NCBI GenBank assembly: GCA_963702695.1
Contig: CAVPDS010000020.1
Coordinates: 23,769 to 87,768 of the forward strand
Source of the DNA: VAZQ01 sp963702695
Lineage (GTDB): Bacteria; Pseudomonadota; Alphaproteobacteria; Rhizobiales; Xanthobacteraceae
Length of the DNA stretch: 64,000 nt
Reading direction: 5' to 3'
The translations under genes were made by a program, and so were the position numbers. Under the pieces are notes generated by a model. The model was not told where the DNA came from, did not search any database, and saw nothing but the letters and a program-made list of their open reading frames with translations. This document shows, piece by piece, positions 56,540-64,000 of the stretch (position 1 is its first letter; each line of letters starts with the position of its first letter).

Positions 56540-56574
56540 GTCGTCCCCGCGAAAGCGGGGACCCATACCCTCCG
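56540..56574. repeat. Single arm of CCCGCGAAAGCGGGG repeat
   Basis: The 35 bases match the left end of the 108-bp element at 14543 in 34 positions, including the full 26-base arm GTCGTCCCCGCGAAAG...GGACCCA. No right arm follows, so the copy is truncated and joined to another repeat type. Confidence 0.75.
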
Positions 56575-56580
56575 AAGCAA

Positions 56581-56701
56581 GTAGCCCGGATCGACTGTAG
56601 CCCGGATAAGCGAAGCGATATCCGGGGTTGAACCTGTTTTGAAGTCTGAGCCTGTTTTGACAACCCGCATGTCGCTGCGCTCATGCGGGCTACGGTCGCC
56701 G
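56581..56701. repeat. TAGCCCGGAT-type repeat
   Basis: GTAGCCCGGAT and GTAGCCCGGATAAGCG followed by CGATATCCGGGG form a repeat known from many proteobacterial genomes. ACCCGCATG (56673-56681) and CATGCGGG (56692-56699) close a hairpin at the right. It forms a composite with the preceding CCCGCGAAAG arm. Confidence 0.6.
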
Positions 56702-56851
56702 GCGCGGTTCACCGCAATTACTTCCTAGCCTAGAAGCCAATGTAATGCAGTTTTGCGCATCTGCCGCGCCTCACAATTCGGCCCGACTTTGGGCTATCAT
56801 AGCAACGGCTTAACTCTTCCCTCTTGCACCGGCTCCCCCCATATTTTCCCG

Positions 56852-59758
56852 ATGGCGCAATCCCCTGACAGACCCGGCCCGCCGCGAAAGCCCAAGCGCG
56901 ATCCGGCCAAGCATTCGAAAAAGGACCCGGCCAAGCCGACGCGGGCGAAGGCAGCGCGGCCTGACTTGGCCCCCATCGCCCCGGCGCTGGCGGAACTGCT
57001 CAATCCGGCGCTCAACCAGGGCACCGCCGGGGTCGGCTCGCAGACCGGGCTCAAGCCGCCGCCGGATAATTCCTGGGACCGCCGCGCCGATTTTGCGCGC
57101 TCGCACACGTCGCGCCGGTCTACCCAGGACGGATTCAAGGAATCGCCGCAAACCGGCTATGTCGGCAAGACGCCAGTGTCGCCAGGGGAGTTGGATCCGG
57201 ACTTGGCGCGGTCGCTGGGGATTTCCGACGACGAAGAACCGCAGGCCGGGTCCAGCGGCGCTGAACGCGATCGTCCAGCTCGGCAGCGCCCCGCGCGATC
57301 AAACTCCTTGGAGGGATTGGGCGTCGCCGCCACCGCCGAGGCGCTGGATAAATTACTGCGCGAGGGCCGGCCGGAATTCGCCGACAAACACGGCGGCAAC
57401 CTGATCTGGACGCCGCACCGGCCGCCGCGGCCGGAGAAGAGCGAGGGGGGCCGCCGGCTTGTGATCCAATCGGAGTTCGAGCCCAAAGGGGATCAGCCGC
57501 TGGCGATCGACGAACTGGTCGAAGGTATCAGGCGCAATGACCGCAACCAGGTACTGCTCGGCGTCACCGGCTCGGGCAAGACCTTCACGATGGCGAAGGT
57601 GATCGAGCGCACGCAACGCCCTGCGCTGATCCTCGCGCCCAACAAGACGCTGGCGGCGCAGCTCTACGGCGAGTTCAAGAGTTTCTTCCCCGACAACGCG
57701 GTCGAGTATTTCGTCAGCTATTACGATTATTACCAGCCCGAGGCCTACGTCCCGCGCACCGACACCTACATCGAGAAGGAATCCTCGATCAACGAGCAGA
57801 TCGACCGCATGCGCCACTCGGCAACGCGCGCGCTGCTCGAACGCGACGACGTGGTGATCGTCGCCTCGGTGTCGTGCATCTACGGTATCGGCTCGGTCGA
57901 GACCTACTCGGCGATGACCTTCGCGCTCAAGCGCGGCGAGCGCATCAACCAGCGCCAGCTCATCGCCGATCTGGTGGCGCTGCAATTCAAGCGCACCGCC
58001 GGCGATTTCTATCGCGGCTCGTTCCGCGTGCGCGGCGACACCGTCGACATCTTTCCGTCGCACTACGAAGACCGCGCCTGGCGCGTGAATCTGTTCGGCG
58101 ACGAGATCGAGTCGATCGATGAGTTCGATCCGCTCACCGGCCAGAAAACGGACGAGCTCGAATTCATCAAGGTCTATGCCAATTCGCACTACGTGACGCC
58201 GCGCCCGACGCTGTTGCAGGCGATCGCCGGCATCAAGGAGGAACTGCGCTGGCGTCTCGGCCAGCTCAACGCCGCTGGCCGGCTGCTCGAAGCGCAGCGG
58301 CTCGAGCAGCGCACCGTCTTCGACCTCGAAATGATGGAGGCGACCGGAAGCTGCGCCGGCATCGAGAACTATTCGCGCTATCTCACCGGCCGGAAGCCGG
58401 GCGAGCCGCCGCCGACCTTGTTCGAATACGTGCCCGACAACGCGCTGGTGTTCGTGGACGAGAGCCACGTCACCGTGCCGCAGCTCGGCGGCATGTATCG
58501 CGGCGACTTCCGGCGCAAGGCAACGCTCGCCGAATACGGCTTCCGCTTGCCGTCCTGCATGGACAATCGGCCGTTGCGCTTCGAGGAATGGGATGCGATG
58601 CGCCCGCAGACCACCTGCGTCTCGGCCACGCCGGGCTCGTGGGACCTCGACCAGTCCAGCGGCGTATTCGTCGAACAGGTGATCCGGCCTACCGGGCTGA
58701 TCGATCCGCCGGTCGACATCCGCCCGGCGCGCACCCAGGTCGACGACCTCGTCGGTGAGGTGCGGCAGGTGGCGGCAAAGGGCTATCGCTCGCTCGTCAC
58801 CGTGCTCACCAAGCGGATGGCGGAGGACCTCACGGAATACCTGCATGAGCAAGGCATCCGGGTGCGCTATATGCATTCGGACATCGACACGATCGAGCGT
58901 ATCGAGATCATCCGGGACCTGCGGCTCGGCGCGTTCGACGCGCTGGTCGGCATCAACCTGCTGCGCGAAGGCCTCGACATTCCCGAATGCGCGCTGGTCG
59001 CGATCCTCGACGCCGACAAGGAAGGTTTTCTTCGCAGCGAGACTTCGCTGATCCAGACCATCGGCCGTGCCGCGCGCAATGTCGATGGTCGCGTGATCCT
59101 CTATGCCGACAGCGTCACCGGCTCGATGCAGCGCGCGATCGAGGAGACCAACCGGCGGCGTGAGAAGCAGGTGATCTACAACACCGAGCACGGCATCACG
59201 CCGGAAAGCATCAAGCGTTCGATTCACGACATCCTCGACAGCGTCTACGAGCGCGATCACGTGCTGATCGCGACCGGGGCCGGCGCGAGCGGCGAGTTCG
59301 AGGACGCCGCCACCATCGGCCATAACTTCGGGGCCGTGATCGCCGACCTCGAAACCCGCATGCGCGAAGCCGCCGCCGACCTCGACTTCGAGGAGGCCGC
59401 CCGCCTGCGCGACGAACTCAAGCGCCTGCGCGCCACCGAGCTTGCGGTCAGCGACGATCCGACCGCGAAGTCGCCACCTTCTCCCGCTGCGGGACAGGGT
59501 GGCCGCGCGCAGCGCGGCGGCGTGAGGGCCAAGGCGCCCGCCAGTAAAGTCCACAAGCCCGACCTCGACGAAATGGGCATCGCGCTCTATCACGAAGTGC
59601 TTCCGCATCGCCCCGGCGATAAGGCTCCACGCAAGCCCGCGCTCGACGAAATGGGACCCGGCCCCGAATCGAAACCCTATCGCCCGGGCCCCGGACCGCG
59701 CTCCACCACCGGCCGGCCCGGCATGCGCGGCGGCTGGCGCCCGCGCGGGAAGCGCTGA
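56852..59758 (+). CDS. uvrB: Excinuclease ABC subunit UvrB, with extended disordered ends
   Basis: This 968-residue protein has a disordered N-terminal extension of about 200 residues and then the UvrB core: LLGVTGSGKTFTMAKVIERT (Walker A), FVSYYDYYQPEAYVPRTDTY (the beta-hairpin that opens DNA), NALVFVDESHVTVPQLGGMY, LVTVLTKRMAEDLTEYLHEQ, SLIQTIGRAARNVDGRVILY (motif VI) and a UVR domain IADLETRMREAAADLDFEEA. UvrB scans damage and hands it to UvrC. The tail after the UVR domain has about 110 residues and includes a segment encoded by an intergenic-type repeat (59481-59528). Usual UvrB has about 670 residues. No LexA-type box is evident upstream. Confidence 0.95.
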   Translation: MAQSPDRPGPPRKPKRDPAKHSKKDPAKPTRAKAARPDLAPIAPALAELLNPALNQGTAGVGSQTGLKPPPDNSWDRRADFARSHTSRRSTQDGFKESPQTGYVGKTPVSPGELDPDLARSLGISDDEEPQAGSSGAERDRPARQRPARSNSLEGLGVAATAEALDKLLREGRPEFADKHGGNLIWTPHRPPRPEKSEGGRRLVIQSEFEPKGDQPLAIDELVEGIRRNDRNQVLLGVTGSGKTFTMAKVIERTQRPALILAPNKTLAAQLYGEFKSFFPDNAVEYFVSYYDYYQPEAYVPRTDTYIEKESSINEQIDRMRHSATRALLERDDVVIVASVSCIYGIGSVETYSAMTFALKRGERINQRQLIADLVALQFKRTAGDFYRGSFRVRGDTVDIFPSHYEDRAWRVNLFGDEIESIDEFDPLTGQKTDELEFIKVYANSHYVTPRPTLLQAIAGIKEELRWRLGQLNAAGRLLEAQRLEQRTVFDLEMMEATGSCAGIENYSRYLTGRKPGEPPPTLFEYVPDNALVFVDESHVTVPQLGGMYRGDFRRKATLAEYGFRLPSCMDNRPLRFEEWDAMRPQTTCVSATPGSWDLDQSSGVFVEQVIRPTGLIDPPVDIRPARTQVDDLVGEVRQVAAKGYRSLVTVLTKRMAEDLTEYLHEQGIRVRYMHSDIDTIERIEIIRDLRLGAFDALVGINLLREGLDIPECALVAILDADKEGFLRSETSLIQTIGRAARNVDGRVILYADSVTGSMQRAIEETNRRREKQVIYNTEHGITPESIKRSIHDILDSVYERDHVLIATGAGASGEFEDAATIGHNFGAVIADLETRMREAAADLDFEEAARLRDELKRLRATELAVSDDPTAKSPPSPAAGQGGRAQRGGVRAKAPASKVHKPDLDEMGIALYHEVLPHRPGDKAPRKPALDEMGPGPESKPYRPGPGPRSTTGRPGMRGGWRPRGKR
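59481..59528. repeat. Intergenic-type repeat embedded in uvrB tail
   Basis: CTCCCGCTGCGGGACAGGGT then GGCCGCGCGCAGCGCGGCGG and CGTGAGGG match the CTCCCGC...GGGTGAGGG type of genomic repeat, here in frame. Within it, CCGCGC-GCA-GCGCGG (59503-59517) is a perfect hairpin, and 18 bases from 59503 are identical to 30601-30618. Confidence 0.65.
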
Positions 59759-59810
59759 GCGACGGCACTATTCGCGACACTCACGCTCGTCACCGAATCA
59801 AGGAGCCTGC

Positions 59811-60020
59811 ATGGCCACGTATTTCATCTTCGGCGCGGTCGGCCAGTGTCCGCACTGCGCCGATCATCGCTTTTCGGGACCCACTCTGCTGTCGCGCGAA
59901 TCCAGCGTGACCTGTCATAAGTGTGGGCAAGTGTGCACCGTGGACGTTGCCATCGCGACGGCCCTCGCGTCCGGGGCCGTGAAGAAGCTCAGCGACCATC
60001 GCGTCGTGCCAAACAATTGA
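59811..60020 (+). CDS. Small zinc-ribbon-like protein, 69 aa
   Basis: This short protein begins MATYFIFGAVGQCPHCADHR and has a second pair in SSVTCHKCGQVCTVDVAIAT. Four Cys arranged as CxxC-x(about 19)-CxxC, plus one further Cys, make a zinc ribbon or rubredoxin-like knuckle likely. The C-terminal half is helical (IATALASGAVKKLSDHRVV). A Shine-Dalgarno-like AAGGAG lies 8 bases before the ATG. It follows uvrB by 52 bp in the same direction and might share its transcript. I do not recognise the family; function unknown. Confidence 0.65.
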   Translation: MATYFIFGAVGQCPHCADHRFSGPTLLSRESSVTCHKCGQVCTVDVAIATALASGAVKKLSDHRVVPNN

Positions 60021-60205
60021 GCGCGGAATTCGCGTTCGCCGTCTACTGCTTGGCGCCGTTTGCGCTGACGTCCCGTGCGCGAGGCTCGCCGCAATTTGCG
60101 GCGACGGGAACGAACCGGCCACAGCCGCGATTATCTTGATGATCGTCGGAGTGCGCGGCGGCCTTCTGGCGGCTGGCTTCTGCTCAACGGATGAGGTGCG
60201 AACCC

Positions 60206-60685
60206 ATGCCCCGTGTTGTCGGGATCGATCACCTGGTGCTGAGCGTCGGCGATTTCGGCCGCTCGAGAGATTTTTACGAGCAGGTGCTCGGCTTCCTCGG
60301 CTTCGAGCGCAAATACGACTTCGAGGGCACCGCCGGCTGGAGCAACGGCAAGACGCTGTTCTGGATCAGCGCCGCCGACGCGCGGGGCAAGAAGCGCAAA
60401 TACCACAAGGGCGACATCGGCTTTCATCACTACGCGTTCGAATTGAGGAGCCGCGCGGACATCGACGCGCTCGGCGCCTTCCTCGACCAGCACGGCCTGA
60501 GAGTGCTCGATCCGCCGGGCGAATATAACGGCGATGAGAAATATTACGCCGTGTTCTTCGCCGATCCCGACGGCATGAAGCTTGAAGCGATGGTCTACAA
60601 GCCGCGGCCGAGGAAGAAGGCCCGATCAGCCGCGAGCCGGCCTAGCCCCGGCAAGCCGGGGAGCGCAAAGATCAGGCGGCGATAG
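60206..60685 (+). CDS. VOC family (glyoxalase/bleomycin resistance-like) protein
   Basis: This 159-residue protein has one VOC fold pair: VVGIDHLVLSVGDFGRSRDF with the first metal His, NGKTLFWISAADARGKK, DIGFHHYAFELRSRADIDAL with the second His, and the late Glu in FFADPDGMKLEAMVYK. The metal triad His-His-Glu is present, so it is probably an active enzyme. The Lys/Arg-rich tail is unusual. An in-frame ATG at 60191 is an alternative start. The ligand is unknown. Confidence 0.87.
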   Translation: MPRVVGIDHLVLSVGDFGRSRDFYEQVLGFLGFERKYDFEGTAGWSNGKTLFWISAADARGKKRKYHKGDIGFHHYAFELRSRADIDALGAFLDQHGLRVLDPPGEYNGDEKYYAVFFADPDGMKLEAMVYKPRPRKKARSAASRPSPGKPGSAKIRRR

Positions 60686-60735
60686 CCGGCAGGCCAGCCA
60701 CCGCCGAGGGCGGGACTACCCGCAATCGCCATTAC

Positions 60736-60775
60736 TTGACTTTCCAAAACTTGGAGTAGGATACGAATCGTATCC
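60736..60775 (+). promoter_or_regulatory. Promoter-like TTGACT with perfect 17-bp palindromic operator
   Basis: TTGACT (60736-60741) is a good -35 sequence. GGATACGA-A-TCGTATCC (60759-60775) is a perfect inverted repeat of 8-bp arms with one central base, placed where a -10 region would be. A second small palindrome CCAA-AAC-TTGG lies between them. The 38-codon gene starts 25 bp later. This looks like a repressor site, possibly of TetR or MarR type. Confidence 0.5.
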
Positions 60776-60799
60776 AACTTCGAACGGTCGGAGGACACG

Positions 60800-60916
60800 A
60801 TGGCGAAGGGTCAAATGCGGAGCAACAAGGAAAAGAAGAAGCCGAAAGCGGACAAGAACAAGACCAAGGCGGCCGCGCCAGCGTCGGGCGCGAGCAAGCC
60901 CATCGGCAAGAAATAG
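60800..60916 (+). CDS. Short basic protein, 38 aa
   Basis: ATG at 60800 has GGAGG six bases upstream and opens 38 codons: MAKGQMRSNKEKKKPKADKN, then KTKAAAPASGASKPIGKK. Almost half the residues are Lys or Arg with an Ala/Ser linker. I recall small families in Proteobacteria with a similar MxxGQxRSNxExKKPK opening, so it is probably a real gene. It is preceded by the palindromic operator and followed after 56 bp by the FecCD-type permease gene in the same direction. The basic nature suggests RNA or DNA binding; its role is not known. Confidence 0.6.
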   Translation: MAKGQMRSNKEKKKPKADKNKTKAAAPASGASKPIGKK

Positions 60917-60972
60917 CGCGCGGCCACCACGCTCGGCGGCCCGGGGCGGATGGGGCGGCGGCAGGCCAGGCC

Positions 60973-61986
60973 ATGCATCGTTCCAGCCTCCCCGGCCTCT
61001 TGATCGCGCTGGTCGTGCTTGCGGTCGGGCTCGTAGTGGCGTTCACGGTCGGGCGCTATCCCGTGAGCTTGGGCGACCTGCTCGATGTGCTCGTGGCGCG
61101 GCTCACGGGCCGGCCGTCGACGGTGTCCCCGGCCGTGGAGCATGTCGTGCTGCTGGTGCGCGGGCCGCGGGTGGTCGCCGCGGTGCTGGTGGGATCGGCA
61201 CTGGCCGTCGCCGGCGCCGCCTTCCAAGGACTTTTCCGCAATCCTCTGGTTTCGCCTGACATCCTGGGCGCATCGTCGGGGGCGGCGCTCGGTGCGGTGC
61301 TCGGCATCTATTTTTCTCTGGGCGCGGTCGGGATCGAGGGCCTAGCCTTCGCCGGCGGGCTGCTCGCGGTGGCGGCGGTCTACGGCATCGGCGCGCTGCT
61401 GCAGTCGCGCGACCCGATCCTGGTGCTGGTGCTCACCGGCGTGGTCGTCGGCTCACTGCTCGGCGCCGGCGTCGGCCTGGTGAAATACCTGGCCGATCCC
61501 TACAACCAGCTTCCGGCAATGACGTTCTGGCTACTCGGCAGCCTTGCCTCCACCACGCTCGCGGATCTGCTGCCCCTGCTCGGCCCGGTGGCGGTCGGCA
61601 CGATCGTCATCGTCGCGCTGCGGTGGCGCATGAACGTGATGTCGCTGCCGGAGGAGGAAGCGCGCGCGCTCGGCGTGGCGACCGGCCCGCTGCGGATCGC
61701 GATCGTCGCCGCGGCAACGCTGGTGACGTCCGCGAGCGTCGCGACCTCGGGCGTCATCGGGTGGGTCGGCCTGGTGGTACCGCATCTCGCCCGCGCGCTG
61801 GTCGGCCCGGATTTTCCACGACTGCTGCCGGCGACGGCGCTGCTCGGCGGCGGTTACCTGCTTTTCATCGACACGCTCGCGCGCACCGCTGCGCCGGTCG
61901 AAATTCCCCTCGGGATTCTCACGGCCGTTATCGGCACGCCGTTCTTCATCTGGCTCCTTGCCGGCATGCAACGGAACTGGTCATGA
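60973..61986 (+). CDS. FecCD family iron-siderophore ABC transporter permease
   Basis: This 337-residue protein has about nine to ten membrane segments and the family blocks VGRYPVSLGDLLDVLVARLT, LLVRGPRVVAAVLVGSALAV, AGAAFQGLFRNPLVSPDILG and SGVIGWVGLVVPHLARALVG, the latter containing the loop that contacts the ATPase. It moves ferric siderophores, cobalamin or heme across the inner membrane. The ATPase gene overlaps its stop codon by 4 bp (ATGA). The periplasmic binding protein and TonB receptor are not in the window. The 38-aa gene upstream may share its promoter. Confidence 0.93.
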   Translation: MHRSSLPGLLIALVVLAVGLVVAFTVGRYPVSLGDLLDVLVARLTGRPSTVSPAVEHVVLLVRGPRVVAAVLVGSALAVAGAAFQGLFRNPLVSPDILGASSGAALGAVLGIYFSLGAVGIEGLAFAGGLLAVAAVYGIGALLQSRDPILVLVLTGVVVGSLLGAGVGLVKYLADPYNQLPAMTFWLLGSLASTTLADLLPLLGPVAVGTIVIVALRWRMNVMSLPEEEARALGVATGPLRIAIVAAATLVTSASVATSGVIGWVGLVVPHLARALVGPDFPRLLPATALLGGGYLLFIDTLARTAAPVEIPLGILTAVIGTPFFIWLLAGMQRNWS

Positions 61987-62750
61987 CGCTGACGGGCCAG
62001 GGTCTCAGCATCGGCTACAGCGACCGCGTGGTGGGACGCGGGCTCGATGTGACGCTCGATGCCGGCGAAGTGCTGGCGCTGCTCGGCCCCAACGGCGGCG
62101 GCAAGACCACGCTGCTCAAGACGCTGCTCGGCATCCTGCCGCCGAAGGCCGGAGAAGTGAAAATCGACGGTCGCTCGCTGCGGGCGTTGTCGATCCGCGA
62201 ACGGGCGCGGCGCATCGCCTACGTGCCGCAATTGCACACGCCGGCCTTCGCCTTCACCGTCGAGAGCGTGGTGCTGATGGGCCGCACCGCCCATGGCAAT
62301 CTGTTCAGCCGGCCGTCCACGGCGGACCGCGAGGTGGCGATGCGCGTGCTCGCGCAGTTCGGCATCGATCAACTCGCGCTACGCCCCTACACCATGATTT
62401 CCGGCGGCGAGCGCCAACTCGTGCTGCTGGCCCGCGCACTCGCCCAGGAGCCGCAATTCATCGTCCTTGACGAGCCGACCGCCAGCCTCGATTTCGGCAA
62501 CCAGGGCAAGGTGATGCGTGAAATCCGCGCGCTCGCCGGCTCCGGCCACGGCGTATTGTTCACCACCCACGACCCGAACCACGCGCTACGCGCCGCCGAC
62601 CGCGCCTATCTTTTGCGTGAAGGAGAACGCGTCGCGGAAGGCAGGGTCGCCGACGTCCTCACGCGCCAGCAACTCGAAGAACTCTATCGGGCGCCGGTCG
62701 AGAAGCTGACCGACACCGCGACCGGCGCGACGGCTTTCCTCCCGGGCTGA
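61983..62750 (+). CDS. ABC transporter ATP-binding protein (FecE/BtuD-like)
   Basis: This 255-residue ATPase starts within the permease stop codon. It has Walker A LLGPNGGGKTTLLKTLLGIL, Q-loop AYVPQLHTPAFAFTVESVVL, the ABC signature MISGGERQLVLLARALAQEP and Walker B FIVLDEPTASLDFGNQGKVM with the H-loop in LFTTHDPNHALRAADRAYLL. It drives iron-siderophore or cobalamin uptake with the FecCD partner. The substrate-binding protein gene is missing from this cluster, so the ligand is unclear. The next gene is convergent. Confidence 0.95.
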   Translation: MTLTGQGLSIGYSDRVVGRGLDVTLDAGEVLALLGPNGGGKTTLLKTLLGILPPKAGEVKIDGRSLRALSIRERARRIAYVPQLHTPAFAFTVESVVLMGRTAHGNLFSRPSTADREVAMRVLAQFGIDQLALRPYTMISGGERQLVLLARALAQEPQFIVLDEPTASLDFGNQGKVMREIRALAGSGHGVLFTTHDPNHALRAADRAYLLREGERVAEGRVADVLTRQQLEELYRAPVEKLTDTATGATAFLPG

Positions 62751-62819
62751 GCACCTCGGGGGGGAGCGCACTCTCTGACATTCGCGGAACGGGAGATTAT
62801 GGAATGTGCGGCGTGCCGC

Positions 62820-63797
62820 TCATTCTGGCTTGATGTTGGCTGCCCGGATCACCTTGCCCCATTTCTCGGTTTCATCCGCGATCAGCTTGCCAAAGTCGGC
62901 GGGCGAGCCGATAAGCGCCATGCCGTCCAGTTCGGCTAGCTTCGCCTTGATCTTGGGATCAGCGAGGCCGGCGTTGATTTCTGCGTTCACCTTCTTGATG
63001 ATTTCGGCAGGTGTATTTTTGGGTGCGCCGAAGCCAAAGAAGGAGCTCGCCTCGTAGCCGGTGACGTACTCGCCCACAGTCGGGATGTCCGGCAGGGCGT
63101 TTGAGCGCATTGCGGTGGTTATCGCGAGAGCGCGCAGCTTCCCCGCCTCAATGTACTGAATTGACTGGGCCGGATTGCCGAAAAGGACCTGTACTTGCCC
63201 GCCTAGCAGATCGGTCATCGCGGGCGCGACGCCGCGATAGGGTACGTGCACGATGTCGACCCCAGCCATCATTTTGAATAGTTCTGGAGTGATGTGGGTA
63301 ATCCCGCCGACGCCGCCCGAACCGTAGGAGAGCTTGCCGGGATTGGCCTTTGCGTAGGCGATGAATTCCGGGAGCGTCTTGGCCGGGACAGACGGATTGG
63401 CCACCATAACAAGTGCGCCGCGCATGAAGCTTGCGACCGGCGCGATGTCGCGGACGAAATTGAAGTTGAGTTTTTCGTAAAGCGTCGCGTTGATAGCGTT
63501 TGGCGAACCGACCAGAAGGAGCGTGTAGCCGTCAGGAGGCGCACGGACGACCACCTCGGTGGCAATGTTGCTGCCGGCGCCAGGTCGGTTCTCGATAACG
63601 AATGGCTGACGAAGCCGCTCCGACAGCCACTGTCCGATCATCCGCGCGAGGATGTCGTTCGGACCACCGGCGGCAAAACCAACGATGATGCGAACTGGCT
63701 GTGATGGATAGGTCTGCGCCCACGCACTCCGCGATACCGCCGGCAGCGCGGCCGCGCCCGCGGCCAGATGCAGAAATTGTCGGCGGGGAAATTTCAT
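62820..63797 (-). CDS. TctC/Bug-type solute-binding protein with Tat-like signal
   Basis: This 325-residue protein starts MKFPRRQFLHLAAGAAALPA, a twin-Arg-type leader, then TYPSQPVRIIVGFAAGGPND, VIENRPGAGSNIATEVVVRA, LPEFIAYAKANPGKLSYGSG, PYRGVAPAMTDLLGGQVQVL and SPADFGKLIADETEKWGKVI. It has the same length as, and is closely similar to, the gene at 25709. GGAGGG lies 4 bases before the ATG. The coding region has lower G+C than its neighbours (about 53% in one line I counted). No permease is linked. Confidence 0.88.
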   Translation of the reverse strand: MKFPRRQFLHLAAGAAALPAVSRSAWAQTYPSQPVRIIVGFAAGGPNDILARMIGQWLSERLRQPFVIENRPGAGSNIATEVVVRAPPDGYTLLLVGSPNAINATLYEKLNFNFVRDIAPVASFMRGALVMVANPSVPAKTLPEFIAYAKANPGKLSYGSGGVGGITHITPELFKMMAGVDIVHVPYRGVAPAMTDLLGGQVQVLFGNPAQSIQYIEAGKLRALAITTAMRSNALPDIPTVGEYVTGYEASSFFGFGAPKNTPAEIIKKVNAEINAGLADPKIKAKLAELDGMALIGSPADFGKLIADETEKWGKVIRAANIKPE

Positions 63798-64000
63798 GAT
63801 GCCCTCCCAAACAGGTTGTAGCGTACAATTTAGCACGCGTGGTGCGGAGGCGCGAAGTTACAATCCAGCAGCGTTGCCGCGAGCAAGCTGGCCCTTGACC
63901 GCCGTCGCGTTATATGGATTATATTCCTTCTACCTGACCCGTCGCGGTGCGCGCTCATGACGCGCTCCGAGCGGGGAAGCAAGGTGGAGCGCCGGGAGGC
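63798..64000. other. Right-edge intergenic region with AT-rich promoter-like stretch
   Basis: Near 63909-63926 the sequence GTTATATGGATTATATTC is unusually AT-rich for this window and could be a promoter for a gene to the right. An ATG at 63957 opens a frame that runs off the end (MTRSERGSKVERREA), but this is too short to judge. I see nothing else. Confidence 0.3.

Larger units (their letters stand above)
56438..56851. other. Intergenic repeat-rich region
   Basis: This 414-bp stretch between the candidate antitoxin and uvrB holds no gene I can support. It contains the repeats listed at 56540 and 56581 and, near the uvrB start, a few unconserved open codons. Confidence 0.5.

Noticed and set aside
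57353..59608. A 751-codon open frame antisense to uvrB
   Set aside because: Same reason: a shadow of the conserved UvrB core on the opposite strand with no recognisable domain.

Overview
The window looks like the chromosome of a GC-rich (around 65% by eye) alphaproteobacterium, most likely Hyphomicrobiales near Bradyrhizobium, Pseudolabrys or Rhodopseudomonas. The reasons are a 1600-residue NAD-type glutamate dehydrogenase, a BA14K-type lectin-like protein, a UvrB with a long disordered N-terminus, a large set of TctC/Bug-type solute-binding proteins, and the short palindromic repeats (CCCGCGAAAGCGGGGACCCA type) common between genes in that group. I see no rRNA, tRNA, CRISPR array or full insertion sequence.

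Layout. 1-9.96 kb: end of a formamidase/acetamidase, a DUF29 remnant, an EamA exporter, a PHA-granule regulator-like protein, BA14K and PEBP exported proteins, a stand-alone ParB-N protein, single solute-binding proteins, an exported methyltransferase, an orphan ParA and a peptidoglycan amidase. 10-22.7 kb: an NHL-repeat protein, then six TctC-like binding proteins in two tandem sets (two of 349 aa; three of 342 aa) plus one convergent copy, interleaved with an amidohydrolase, an enolase-superfamily enzyme and two other binding proteins. 22.7-36.8 kb: DUF1993, a quinone oxidoreductase, a divergent LysR/TctC pair, a binding protein-FAH-extradiol dioxygenase operon, a two-subunit molybdenum hydroxylase, and an amidohydrolase-DoxX-flavin reductase group. 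37-41.9 kb: NAD-GDH. 42-50 kb: amidohydrolase/Rieske pair, another TctC, OsmC, HIBADH-like, GlcG-like, Gfo/Idh and luciferase-like enzymes. 50-55.5 kb: leucine degradation (ivd-mccB), a divergent MBL/beta-CASP-like protein with a CPCC partner, and an aldo/keto reductase. 55.6-64 kb: a low-GC zeta-toxin pair, uvrB, small zinc-ribbon and basic proteins, a VOC protein, a FecCD/FecE transporter pair and a final TctC.

How it fits together. The main theme is catabolism of organic acids and aromatics: amidohydrolases, FAH hydrolase, ring-cleavage dioxygenase, molybdenum hydroxylase and flavin reductase, each near one or more periplasmic binding proteins. Fifteen solute-binding-type proteins are present, but no TctA/TctB permease and no permease for the ABC-type ones. 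They must share transporters encoded elsewhere or act as ligand sensors.

Points that stand out: a 108-bp palindromic repeat sitting in frame inside a signal peptide (14543-14650); a repeat embedded in the uvrB tail; a zeta toxin with an unfamiliar basic upstream partner; a divergent beta-CASP-like protein coupled to a CPCC protein; a 38-codon gene behind a perfect palindrome; and two gene remnants (832-1011 and 47164-47241).
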